From: Streptomyces iakyrus
Lineage (GTDB): Bacteria > Actinomycetota > Actinomycetes > Streptomycetales > Streptomycetaceae
Length of the DNA stretch: 18,819 bases
Assembly: GCF_000717055.1 (NCBI RefSeq)
Contig: NZ_JNXI01000047.1
Location: 1-18,819, forward strand
Direction: 5' to 3'
This document shows, in pieces, positions 6,688 to 14,495 of the stretch (position 1 is the stretch's first letter; every line of letters begins with the position of its first letter). Made by a program: the position numbers and the translations under genes. The notes beneath the pieces were generated by a model, which had not been told where the DNA came from, searched no databases, and was given only the letters and a program-made list of their open reading frames with translations.

Positions 6688-9116
6688 ACCCTGCTGCCCT
6701 CTCCCCGTCGCCCGTCTCCCGCGGCTCGTTCGAGATGAACCACGGCCAGTCCGTCTCCGGCCACAGCGGCCACCGCCCGCCCGTCCAGCCGGGCGGTCGC
6801 CACCGCGCACACGCGTCCGGGAAGCCGCAGCGGTGGCCCGATGGGCTGGAACGACGACAGATCCCACAAGCGCACGGTGGCCCCGCCACCCGTCACGGCG
6901 ACGCCGCGGCCGTCCGAAAGGGAGGCGGTGGCGATCGCCTCGACCGGGTGCCGGTGAGCGTGGCACGTGCCGAGGAGCCGCCGTTCGGCCAGGTCCCACA
7001 GGCGAAGGGTGCCGTTCGCCTCGCCGGTGATCGCGACGGTGGGACCGTGTGGAAGGGAGGCGGTGGCGATGGCCCTGGCCCCGCCGGCGCACCCATGGAG
7101 CGATCCGAGAAGTCGTCGTGAGGACAAGTCCCAGACGCGCAGGGCGGGTGCCCGGCTCTCGAACTTGCTCGTGGCGGCGATCAGCACCGTGCGGCCGTCG
7201 GGGAGCGTCCCTGTGGCGGTGGCGTCCACCGACTCGTCCGGTGAGGTGAGCGGTTCGCCCACGGTCGCGCCCGTCAGCAGATCGCGCACTCGGAGCATGC
7301 CGGGTGCACCGTGCTTGCCGTGCACGAAATGACCGGTGATCGCGACAGCGCGTCCGTCTGGCAGGCCCGCGGTGGCCAGCACGCTGCTGGCGCCGTGGCT
7401 CAGCACCCTGCCCTCCGCCCCGGCCGCCGCGAGGTCCCACACGATCACCGTTCTCTCGTTGTCCCGCCCTCCGGCGAGGACGAAGGTACGGCCGTCGGCG
7501 AGTTCGGCCGTCGCCAGCGCGAGCACGCGGTCGAGGTGCAGCAGGGGCTCGCCGACCGGGGCTCCGGACGCCAGGTCCGTCACAGAGGCGGTACGCATGT
7601 CACGTCCGCCGGCGACGATCACGTCCCTGCCGTCGGGAAGCCGGGCCGACACAACGGAAGACAGGGGGTACGGGCCGGACACACTTGCCGGGCCGCTGTG
7701 CGGCCTCGTCTCCAGGTCCCAGCAGCGGACGGTGCCGTCGTCGCCGCCCGAGACGACGATCGGGCGGCCGTCGGGCCTCGTCGCCGTCGTCACCGACTGA
7801 ACGATGTCCGTGTGACCGTTCAGCGGCGGCCCGACCGGGCTCGCGTCGGACGGGTCCCAAACGCGCAGGGAGTAGTCCCGAACCGCCTCGACGACCACTG
7901 ATCGTCCGTCGGGCAGCGTGGCCGTCGTCAAGGCCTGTGCCCAGACAGCCGTACGGGTGCAGTCGCCTGTGGTCAGGTCCCACACGCGTCTGTCCCGCCC
8001 ACCCGCACCGGCCACCACGACGGTCGTGCCCGTGGGGAGCCGGGCCGCGGTCATCGCCGTCACCGGGCTGCTGTGCCGGAGCGGCGCCGCGGCGGGCTCG
8101 CCGGTGACGAGGTCCCAGACACGAATCGTGTTGTCACCCCCGATGCCGCCCGTGGTCAGCAGTCCCGCCCGGCCGTCCGGCAACTCCGCGACACAGAGGG
8201 CCGAAACCGAACGGTCATGTGCGTCCATCGACCGGAACGGCCGTGCCTCGAACCTCCCTGCTGTGATGTCCCAGAAGTTCGCCCGGCCCAGGACGTCTCC
8301 GGTGATCGCCACGACCCGTCGGTCCGGCAGGACCGTGGTGACAAGCGCTCTGACGGTGCCGCCGACCGGTTCTCCGGACGGCCCTCCCCCCGCCGGGTCC
8401 CACATCCGCAGCCCGCCCGACACACCGGCGACCACCATGGCGCGTCCGTCGGGCAGTACCGCTGCCGCCGCCGGGCCCGCGTAGCTGAGGCCGGTCATCA
8501 CGGGTTCGCCGATCGGGTTACCGGTGTCGAGGTCCCAGACGCTCACTGTTCCGTCGTGGCCGCTGACCACCACGGCAAGACGGCCGTCGGACAGGGCCGC
8601 CGTGGCGACGGCGTTCACGGACGCTGGAAGACGGGTGAGGATCTCTCCATTGCCCAAGGGCCACTGCGCCCACCGCGGGTTCCAGTGCTCGGCCAGCTCG
8701 GTTCGCGGTAGTGGTTCACCGGCGCAGGCCGCCCAGAACGCCAAGGCGCTCGCATTCGCCTCCGGCGCATCCCATTCCCAGCCGTGGGCCGCTTGCCGCC
8801 ACAGCCGCAGCAGCCCGGACGTCTCCGCGTGCGTGGGGGTCGGGTTGAGCGATCGCAGCCGTTCGGCGTCGATGTACGGCAGGAAGTCCGGTGTGATCAG
8901 CCGTGGATCCAGGTCACCCGCCGCGGCGGCGTGCTCCACCGCATGGCGGCGTATGTAGGCGGGTGGGGGGACTGACTTGCCGGCCACCCGGCGGGTCCGG
9001 GCAAGCTGGGACAGCGCGTCGGCGATTCTGCCCTCGACCGCGCGGCTCTCTTCCTCGTCGGCTCCCCCCATGACCATGACCCGCACTTCGTAGCACATGA
9101 GGTGATGAGGCGTCAT
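6684..9116 (-). CDS. WD40-repeat protein with a STAND helical linker at its N-terminus (14 predicted blades)
   Basis: An 810-residue sensor-like protein. Residues 20-90 (from DEEESRAVEGRIADALSQL through PAYIRRHAVEHAAAAG and DPRLITPDFLPYIDAERL) match the helical linker that in actinobacterial STAND proteins joins the winged helix to WD40 repeats. From about 165 to 797 there are 14 repeats built on A-x-LPDGR-x-VVV-x-GG...VWDL. The WD-like positions are near 194, 239, 282, 334, 379, 420, 466, 513, 560, 611, 662, 707, 751 and, degenerate, 792, which suggests two seven-bladed propellers. No NTPase motif is present. It is the first gene of the operon, and its TGA overlaps the hydrolase ATG. The start is uncertain: no clear ribosome site precedes ATG 9116, and in-frame ATGs at 9098, 9077 and 9071 are alternatives. 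It probably supplies the missing sensor half of the caspase-STAND protein (inference). Confidence 0.85.
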   Translation of the reverse strand: MTPHHLMCYEVRVMVMGGADEEESRAVEGRIADALSQLARTRRVAGKSVPPPAYIRRHAVEHAAAAGDLDPRLITPDFLPYIDAERLRSLNPTPTHAETSGLLRLWRQAAHGWEWDAPEANASALAFWAACAGEPLPRTELAEHWNPRWAQWPLGNGEILTRLPASVNAVATAALSDGRLAVVVSGHDGTVSVWDLDTGNPIGEPVMTGLSYAGPAAAAVLPDGRAMVVAGVSGGLRMWDPAGGGPSGEPVGGTVRALVTTVLPDRRVVAITGDVLGRANFWDITAGRFEARPFRSMDAHDRSVSALCVAELPDGRAGLLTTGGIGGDNTIRVWDLVTGEPAAAPLRHSSPVTAMTAARLPTGTTVVVAGAGGRDRRVWDLTTGDCTRTAVWAQALTTATLPDGRSVVVEAVRDYSLRVWDPSDASPVGPPLNGHTDIVQSVTTATRPDGRPIVVSGGDDGTVRCWDLETRPHSGPASVSGPYPLSSVVSARLPDGRDVIVAGGRDMRTASVTDLASGAPVGEPLLHLDRVLALATAELADGRTFVLAGGRDNERTVIVWDLAAAGAEGRVLSHGASSVLATAGLPDGRAVAITGHFVHGKHGAPGMLRVRDLLTGATVGEPLTSPDESVDATATGTLPDGRTVLIAATSKFESRAPALRVWDLSSRRLLGSLHGCAGGARAIATASLPHGPTVAITGEANGTLRLWDLAERRLLGTCHAHRHPVEAIATASLSDGRGVAVTGGGATVRLWDLSSFQPIGPPLRLPGRVCAVATARLDGRAVAAVAGDGLAVVHLERAAGDGRRGEGSRV

Positions 9117-9169
9117 CCAAGTGGCCGCCCGCGCACGACAGCAACAGCCGGCGGTGGTCGGCTGGACTC

Positions 9170-10231
9170 GTGGCCGTCTCCACCCCCCTGCTTCCCGCAG
9201 CCGTCCAGCGCCTCGCCGCGTGGTGCGGCGTTCTGCTGCTCGTCTCCGGGGTCGTCTACGTCGGGATCCGGCTGTGCGACGAGTTCCGGACCGCTGTCGT
9301 GCCGGTGCTGCTCGCGCTGCTCGGAACCGCGCTGCTCGGGCCGCTGCACCGGCGGCTCGTGAAGGCCGGGGTGCACCGGTCGGTCTCGGCCGGGCTCACC
9401 TGTGTCGCCGTCGTCGCCGTGGTCGGCGGGGCCGTGTACATCGTGGTCGCCGCGCTCATCGACACCGGCGACGAGATCGTGGCCTCGCTCAAGGAGGCCG
9501 CCCGGGGCGTCTCCGAGCACTTCGGGGCGGCCGGCACCTCGCTGGACGACCTCGCGTCCAACGCCCGGGAACTGCTGGGCAAGTTCGGCGGCACGGCAGC
9601 CTCCGGCGTGATCAGCGGCGTCAGCGTGGTCGGCGAGTCCATCGCCATGGCCGTCCTCGCGCTGCTGCTCGTCTTCTTCTTCCTGCGCGACTCCGACAAG
9701 GCCGCCGGGACGCTGCGCTCCCTGTCGCCCCGCGGTTCGGCCGACACCCTGGAGGCCATGGCGCGGCGGGCGCTGCGGGCCGTCGAGGGGTTCATGCGCG
9801 GCACGACCCTCATCGCCCTCATCGACGCGCTGCTCATCACCGTGGGCCTGCTCGTCCTCGACGTGCCCGGCGCGGCCGGACTGGGCGCGCTGGTCTTCGT
9901 CGGTGCGTACATCCCCTACCTCGGCGCCTTCATCTCGGGCGCCCTGGCCGTGCTGGTCGCGCTGGCCGACCGGGGGTTCGTCATCGCGCTGTGGGCGCTC
10001 GGCGTGGTCCTCGCGGTGCAGGTGCTGGAAGGGCACGTGCTCCAGCCGATGGTCCAGAGCCGGACCGTGCAGATGCATCCGGCGGTGGTGATGGTGACGA
10101 TCACGGCCGGGGCGTCCGTCGCCGGCGTCCTCGGCATGCTGCTCGCCGTGCCGCTGACCGCGGCGGCCTTCGGGGTCGTGGAGGAGCTGCGCGTCCGGTA
10201 CGGCGACCGGGAGCCGTCGGCGGAGGCGTGA
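9170..10231 (+). CDS. AI-2E family transporter (PerM/TqsA-like membrane protein)
   Basis: A 353-residue integral membrane protein with the family plan: two to three N-terminal helices, a long soluble segment (about 100-150, LIDTGDEIVASLKEAARG onward), then five C-terminal helices. Diagnostic stretches are FVGAYIPYLGAFISGALAVLVAL and the late LEGHVLQPMVQSRTVQMHP. Members have been linked to autoinducer-2 export in E. coli and to sodium/proton exchange elsewhere, so the substrate should not be read from the name. The start is GTG 9170; the frame is open only back to about 9101 and has no better start, and the ribosome site is weak. It is divergent from the WD40/hydrolase/caspase operon with only 53 bp between starts, and it converges on the phosphatase gene 42 bp away. 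Confidence 0.88.
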   Translation: MAVSTPLLPAAVQRLAAWCGVLLLVSGVVYVGIRLCDEFRTAVVPVLLALLGTALLGPLHRRLVKAGVHRSVSAGLTCVAVVAVVGGAVYIVVAALIDTGDEIVASLKEAARGVSEHFGAAGTSLDDLASNARELLGKFGGTAASGVISGVSVVGESIAMAVLALLLVFFFLRDSDKAAGTLRSLSPRGSADTLEAMARRALRAVEGFMRGTTLIALIDALLITVGLLVLDVPGAAGLGALVFVGAYIPYLGAFISGALAVLVALADRGFVIALWALGVVLAVQVLEGHVLQPMVQSRTVQMHPAVVMVTITAGASVAGVLGMLLAVPLTAAAFGVVEELRVRYGDREPSAEA

Positions 10232-10273
10232 CGGCGGTGGGCCCTGGCCTTGCCGTTGCCGGAGTCGTGGCCG

Positions 10274-12412
10274 TTACGGCGACCAGGACCGGCCGCCCGA
10301 GCCGTTCACGGACTCGTAGAGCTCGAACCAGATGCTCTTGCCCTCGCCGCGCGGCTCCACCCCCCAGGCGTGCGCGAGCAGTTCGATCAGCACCAGGCCG
10401 CGGCCGGAGGACGCCAGCTCCCCGGGTCTGCGCTTGTGCGGCAGGTCGTCGCCGCCGTCCGTGACCTCGATCCGCAGCCGCCGTCCGCCCACCTCGCCCG
10501 TCATCTCGGCGACCAGCAGCGCGTCGGAGTCGGTGTGCACGAGGACGTTCGTCAGCATCTCGGAGAGCAGCAGTACCGCCGAGTCGACCTGGTCGGGCGA
10601 GGCCCAGTCGTGCAGCAGCTCGCGCAGCTGCTGCCGGGCGACCGCGACCCGCTCGGGCTCGGCCTGCGCGACGGTCAGCACCGAGCGCCGCGCCGGCGGC
10701 CGTACGGTCATCGCGTCGCCGCAGCCGCAGCCCCCGCCCTCCCGGCTCAGCAGCAGCATCGCGATGTCGTCCTCGCGGCGGTCCGCCAGGGGGCCGGTGG
10801 TGTGGTGCGAGGACGGCCCGTGCACGGCCTGCACCAGGGTGTCGGCGAGTTCCTCCAGGTCGCCCTTGTGGTCCTCCAGGATCACCCGCAGCCGCCGCCA
10901 GCCGCTGTCCAGGTCGTGACCGCCGGTCTCCAGCAGGCCGTCCGTGCAGATCAGCATGGTCTCGCCGGGTTCCAGCGTGAGCCGGGTCGTGGGGTAGTCG
11001 GCGTCCGGGTCGATGCCCAGGGGCAGACCGCCCGACGTCGGCCGCGTCAGCACCGTGCCGTCGGCCAGCCGGATGGCCGGGTCCGGATGCCCGGCACGGG
11101 CGATGTCCAGCACCCCCGTCGCCGGGTCGACCTCGACGTAGACGCAGGTCGCGAAGCGCGGGTCGGCCGGGTCCTCGTCGCTGATGCCGTGCAGGAAGCG
11201 GGAGGCACGGGCGAGGACGGCGTCGGGGCGGTGGCCCTCGGAGGCGTAGGCGCGCAGGGCGATGCGGAGCTGGCCCATCAGACCCGCCGCCCGTACGTCA
11301 TGGCCCTGGACGTCACCGATGACCAGCGCGAACCGCCCGCTGGGCAGCGGGATCACGTCGTACCAGTCGCCGCCGACCTGGAGCCCGCCGCCGGTGGGGA
11401 CGTAACGGGCGGCGACGCTCATGCCCGGGATGCGCTGCGGACCGAGCCGCGGCAGCATCGTGCGCTGGAGCCCGTCGGTCAGGGCCCGCTCGCTCTCGGC
11501 CAGACCCGCCCGGGTCAGGGCCTGCGCCAGCATCCGGGCCACCGTCGCCAGCACGGACCGCTCGTCCGGGGTGAACGCGACCGGGTAGGTGAACGCCGCC
11601 ATCCACGCCCCCATCGTCCGCCCGGCCACGGTCAGCGGCAGGAACGCCCAGGAGCGGCGGCCGAAGCGCTCGGCGAGCGGCCAGGTCAGCGGGTAGCGGG
11701 CCTTGTAGTGCTCGGCGGAGGACAGGTACACGGCCCGGCCGGTCCGCACCACCTCGGCGGCCGGGTAGTCCGTGTCCAGCGGCATGTCCGAGAAGGGGCT
11801 CTCGGTACCCCGCTGCTGCCCGTGGTGGCCGATGATCGTCAGTCGGTCGCCCGAGACGCCGAACACCGCGAGACCGTCCGGCGAGAAGCCGGGCATCGAC
11901 AGGTTCGCCGTGACCCGCAGGACCTCCTGGGTGGAGCGCGCCTCGGCCAGTGCCCGGCCCGCGTCCAGCAGGAACGCCTCCCGCGAGCGCCGCCAGTCCC
12001 CGGTGACCGCGCTGCGCCCGGCCGGGGTGCCCGGCGTCGGCTCGGTGACCTCCTGGAGGGTGCCGATCAGCCGGTACGCCTTGCGGGCCCGGTCGAAGGA
12101 CGGCTTGGAGCGGCTGCGGACGACCCGGACGACCCGGCCCTGTTCGTCCATGATCCGGATCCGGACCTCGGCGAGAGTGCCCTCGGCGACGGCCAGCTGG
12201 ATCACGCCGGTGATCTCGTTCCAGTCGACCGGGTGCAGCCGGGCCCGGGCCTGGGCCTCCGTGAGGCTGACCTGCTCGGCGGGCAGCCCGAGCAACCGGG
12301 CTGCCTCGGCATCGACCGTGACCAGTCCGGTGGCGGTGTCCCAGTGCCACAGGCCGGTCGCGAGGGCGGCGAGAGCCTCCCCCACGGCGGGCAGAGGCTC
12401 GCCAGTGCGCAT
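10274..12412 (-). CDS. PAS-GAF-SpoIIE (PP2C) phosphatase with C-terminal HATPase anti-sigma-like domain
   Basis: A 712-residue cytosolic regulator of the RsbU/RsbW type. Domains in order: PAS (about 12-125), GAF (about 145-305), SpoIIE/PP2C phosphatase (about 325-555), and a GHKL ATPase resembling RsbW kinases (about 575-705). The phosphatase metal ligands are visible as D349 in GGDWYD, D367 in IGDVQGHD, D491 in CTDGLLE, and D548-D549 in REDD. The kinase shows an N-box (LLSEMLTNVLVHT) and a G1/G2 region (VTDGGDDLP, SGRGLVLIELLAHAWGV). Such proteins both phosphorylate and dephosphorylate anti-sigma-factor antagonists, linking a sensed signal to alternative sigma factors; no partner gene is nearby. 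A Cys-Gly-Cys (562-564) lies in the linker between phosphatase and kinase. ATG 12412 has a weak TAGGG site. It is divergent from aspS. Confidence 0.92.
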   Translation of the reverse strand: MRTGEPLPAVGEALAALATGLWHWDTATGLVTVDAEAARLLGLPAEQVSLTEAQARARLHPVDWNEITGVIQLAVAEGTLAEVRIRIMDEQGRVVRVVRSRSKPSFDRARKAYRLIGTLQEVTEPTPGTPAGRSAVTGDWRRSREAFLLDAGRALAEARSTQEVLRVTANLSMPGFSPDGLAVFGVSGDRLTIIGHHGQQRGTESPFSDMPLDTDYPAAEVVRTGRAVYLSSAEHYKARYPLTWPLAERFGRRSWAFLPLTVAGRTMGAWMAAFTYPVAFTPDERSVLATVARMLAQALTRAGLAESERALTDGLQRTMLPRLGPQRIPGMSVAARYVPTGGGLQVGGDWYDVIPLPSGRFALVIGDVQGHDVRAAGLMGQLRIALRAYASEGHRPDAVLARASRFLHGISDEDPADPRFATCVYVEVDPATGVLDIARAGHPDPAIRLADGTVLTRPTSGGLPLGIDPDADYPTTRLTLEPGETMLICTDGLLETGGHDLDSGWRRLRVILEDHKGDLEELADTLVQAVHGPSSHHTTGPLADRREDDIAMLLLSREGGGCGCGDAMTVRPPARRSVLTVAQAEPERVAVARQQLRELLHDWASPDQVDSAVLLLSEMLTNVLVHTDSDALLVAEMTGEVGGRRLRIEVTDGGDDLPHKRRPGELASSGRGLVLIELLAHAWGVEPRGEGKSIWFELYESVNGSGGRSWSP

Positions 12413-12488
12413 TGCCCTACTTTAAGAAGACGCGCTCGAACGCTGCCACCGATAGCGGACACGTGCCCGAACGACGGCGCGAGCGTAG

Positions 12489-12519
12489 CTCGATCGACGG
12501 CTGCCGCGTACTCGATCGA
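12489..12519. repeat. Paired CTCGATCGA repeats upstream of the phosphatase gene
   Basis: CTCGATCGA occurs at 12489-12497 and again at 12511-12519, exactly 22 bp apart. Each copy contains the 8-bp palindrome TCGATCGA. Two helical turns of spacing in a divergent promoter region suggests a dimer-of-dimers binding site, but no cognate protein can be named. Confidence 0.4.
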
Positions 12520-12565
12520 TAACTGAGGAGAGCCGATCTTCGCGTGCCCGGTACGCTGGGGAGGC

Positions 12566-12579
12566 GTTTCACGTGAAAC
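12566..12579. other. parS: parS chromosome-partition site
   Basis: GTTTCACGTGAAAC is a perfect 14-bp palindrome and identical to the Streptomyces parS consensus bound by ParB, as I know it from S. coelicolor. In that species about two dozen sites cluster around oriC. ParB loads here and spreads to form the partition complex during sporulation. The site lies 36 bp upstream of the aspS start, inside a promoter region. A chance perfect match is very unlikely. Placing this window near oriC follows from the known clustering, not from anything else visible. Confidence 0.93.
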
Positions 12580-12614
12580 ACAGACCCCGATCAGCGAAGA
12601 CTGGATGAACGACG

Positions 12615-14378
12615 ATGCATCGGTACAGGTCCCACACCTGCGGCGAGCTCCGCTCCTCTGACGTCGGCAGCGACGTCCGGCTGAGTGGCTGGCTGCACAA
12701 TCGGCGCGACCTGGGCGGCATCCTCTTCATCGATCTGCGCGACCACTACGGCATCACGCAGCTCGTGGCCCGTCCCGGCACCCCCGCCTACGAGGCCCTC
12801 GACAAGCTGTCCAAGGAATCGACCGTCCGCGTCGACGGCAAGGTCGTCTCCCGCGGCGCCGAGAACATCAACCCCGAGCTGCCGACCGGTGAGATCGAGG
12901 TCGAGGTCGGCGAGGTCGAGCTGCTCGGCGCGGCCGCCCCGCTGCCGTTCACGATCAACACCGAGGACGGGGTCAACGAGGAGCGGCGCCTGGAGTACCG
13001 CTTCCTCGACCTGCGCCGCGAGCGCATGCACAAGAACATCATGCTGCGGTCGTCGGTGATCGCCTCGATCCGCTCGAAGATGGTCGCCCTCGGCTTCAAC
13101 GAGATGGCGACGCCGATTCTGTCCGCGACCTCCCCCGAGGGCGCCCGCGACTTCGTCGTCCCCTCCCGCCTGAACCCGGGCAAGTTCTACGCTCTGCCCC
13201 AGGCGCCCCAGCAGTTCAAGCAGCTGCTGATGATCTCCGGCTTCGACCGCTACTTCCAGATCGCGCCCTGCTTCCGCGACGAGGACGCGCGCGCCGACCG
13301 CTCGCCGGGCGAGTTCTACCAGCTCGACATCGAGATGAGCTTCGTCGAGCAGGAGGACGTCTTCCAGCCCGTCGAGAAGCTCATGACCGAGCTGTTCGAG
13401 GAGTTCGGCGGCGGCCGCCACGTCACCTCGCCGTTCCCGCGGATCCCGTTCCGCGAGGCGATGCTGAAGTACGGCTCCGACAAGCCCGACCTGCGCGCCC
13501 AGCTCGAACTCGTCGACATCACCGACATCTTCGAGGGCTCGGAGTTCAAGGCGTTCGCGGGCAAGCACGTCCGCGCCCTGCCGGTGCCGGACGTCTCGGG
13601 CCAGCCCCGCAAGTTCTTCGACCAGCTCGGCGACTACGCCGTCTCGCAGGGCGCCAAGGGCCTGGCCTGGGTGCGCGTCGGCGAGGACGGCTCGCTGTCC
13701 GGCCCGATCGCGAAGTTCCTCACCGAGGAGAACGTCGCCGAGCTGACCAAGCGCCTGTCGCTCGCGGCCGGCCACGCGGTCTTCTTCGGCGCGGGCGAGT
13801 TCGACGAGGTCTCGAAGATCATGGGCGCGGTGCGGGTCGAGGCCGCCAAGCGTGCCGGGCACTTCGAGGAGGGCGTCTTCCGGTTCTGCTGGATCGTCGA
13901 CTTCCCGATGTACGAGAAGGACGAGGAGACCGGCGCGATCGACTTCTCGCACAACCCGTTCTCCATGCCGCAGGGCGGTCTTGAGGCCCTGGAGACGCAG
14001 GACCCGCTGGACATCCTCGGCTGGCAGTACGACATCGTCTGCAACGGCGTCGAGCTGTCCTCCGGCGCGATCCGGAACCACGAGCCGGAGATCATGCTCA
14101 AGGCGTTCGAGATCGCCGGGTACGACCGCGAGACCGTCGAGGAGAAGTTCGCCGGCATGCTGCGCGCGTTCCGCTTCGGCGCCCCGCCGCACGGCGGCAT
14201 CGCCCCGGGCGTCGACCGCATCGTCATGCTGCTCGCCGACGAGCCCAACATCCGCGAGACCATCGCCTTCCCGCTCAACGGCAACGCCCAGGACCTGATG
14301 ATGGGCGCGCCGACGGAGCTGGAGGAGGCGCGGCTGAAGGAACTGCACCTGTCGGTGCGCAAGCCGCAGCCCAAGTAG
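12615..14378 (+). CDS. aspS: Aspartyl-tRNA synthetase
   Basis: A class II synthetase that charges tRNA-Asp (and, if non-discriminating, tRNA-Asn) with aspartate. The 587 residues show an N-terminal OB-fold anticodon-binding domain (1-105, [20 protein letters not shown]), motif 1 around ATPIL (165-169), motif 2 as [20 protein letters not shown] (219-238), a bacterial GAD insertion domain (about 285-420), and motif 3 as [12 protein letters not shown] with Arg535. Length is normal for bacterial AspRS. His28 in the OB fold falls where non-discriminating enzymes often have His, which would suit an organism relying on GatCAB for Asn-tRNA (inference). The start fits the family's [13 protein letters not shown]; the ribosome site is poor. 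A TACGCT at 12552-12557 is a possible -10. A strong hairpin follows the stop. The sequence resembles alphaproteobacterial AspRS, as is normal in Streptomyces from memory. Confidence 0.98.
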   Translation: MHRYRSHTCGELRSSDVGSDVRLSGWLHNRRDLGGILFIDLRDHYGITQLVARPGTPAYEALDKLSKESTVRVDGKVVSRGAENINPELPTGEIEVEVGEVELLGAAAPLPFTINTEDGVNEERRLEYRFLDLRRERMHKNIMLRSSVIASIRSKMVALGFNEMATPILSATSPEGARDFVVPSRLNPGKFYALPQAPQQFKQLLMISGFDRYFQIAPCFRDEDARADRSPGEFYQLDIEMSFVEQEDVFQPVEKLMTELFEEFGGGRHVTSPFPRIPFREAMLKYGSDKPDLRAQLELVDITDIFEGSEFKAFAGKHVRALPVPDVSGQPRKFFDQLGDYAVSQGAKGLAWVRVGEDGSLSGPIAKFLTEENVAELTKRLSLAAGHAVFFGAGEFDEVSKIMGAVRVEAAKRAGHFEEGVFRFCWIVDFPMYEKDEETGAIDFSHNPFSMPQGGLEALETQDPLDILGWQYDIVCNGVELSSGAIRNHEPEIMLKAFEIAGYDRETVEEKFAGMLRAFRFGAPPHGGIAPGVDRIVMLLADEPNIRETIAFPLNGNAQDLMMGAPTELEEARLKELHLSVRKPQPK

Positions 14379-14391
14379 GCGATCTGTCGAG

Positions 14392-14427
14392 AGTGGCCCG
14401 GAACCGTCGCCGGTTCCGGGCCACTTT
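14392..14427 (+). terminator. Terminator after aspS
   Basis: AGTGGCCCGGAACC at 14392-14405 pairs perfectly over 14 bp with 14412-14425 around a 6-base loop and ends in a short TTT. It lies 13 bases after the aspS stop codon. Confidence 0.88.
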
Positions 14428-14444
14428 CGGGTCCAGGGCTCTTG

Positions 14445-14487
14445 CTCAGCTCTCACTCAGGCTCCTGACAGCCGCGCTCCCTAGCTT
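14445..14487 (+). promoter_or_regulatory. 11-bp-phased direct repeats and -10 of the dioxygenase gene
   Basis: CTCAG at 14445-14449, CTCAG at 14456-14460 and the degenerate GACAG at 14467-14471 are spaced exactly 11 bp apart, the layout used by OmpR/PhoB-type response regulators. TAGCTT at 14482-14487 fits a -10 hexamer, and no -35 is visible at the right distance. Transcription would start at about 14494-14496, essentially on the ATG. The suggestion is an activator-dependent, leaderless promoter. Confidence 0.5.
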
Positions 14488-14495
14488 CCCTTCCC

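Noticed and set aside
5836..7440. 534-residue version of the hydrolase extending upstream
   Set aside because: The first 251 residues are Arg/Gly/His-rich and overlap the certain WD40 coding region; the real start is the ATGA-coupled ATG at 6687.
10250..12526. 758-residue plus-strand open frame across the phosphatase gene
   Set aside because: Low-complexity Gln/Arg/His/Gly composition and no recognisable fold; the minus strand encodes a clear four-domain phosphatase.
12591..14456. 621-residue open frame antisense to aspS
   Set aside because: High-GC shadow: Arg/Asp/Leu/Val-rich with no domain, opposite a certain essential gene whose frame shows strong conservation to known AspRS.
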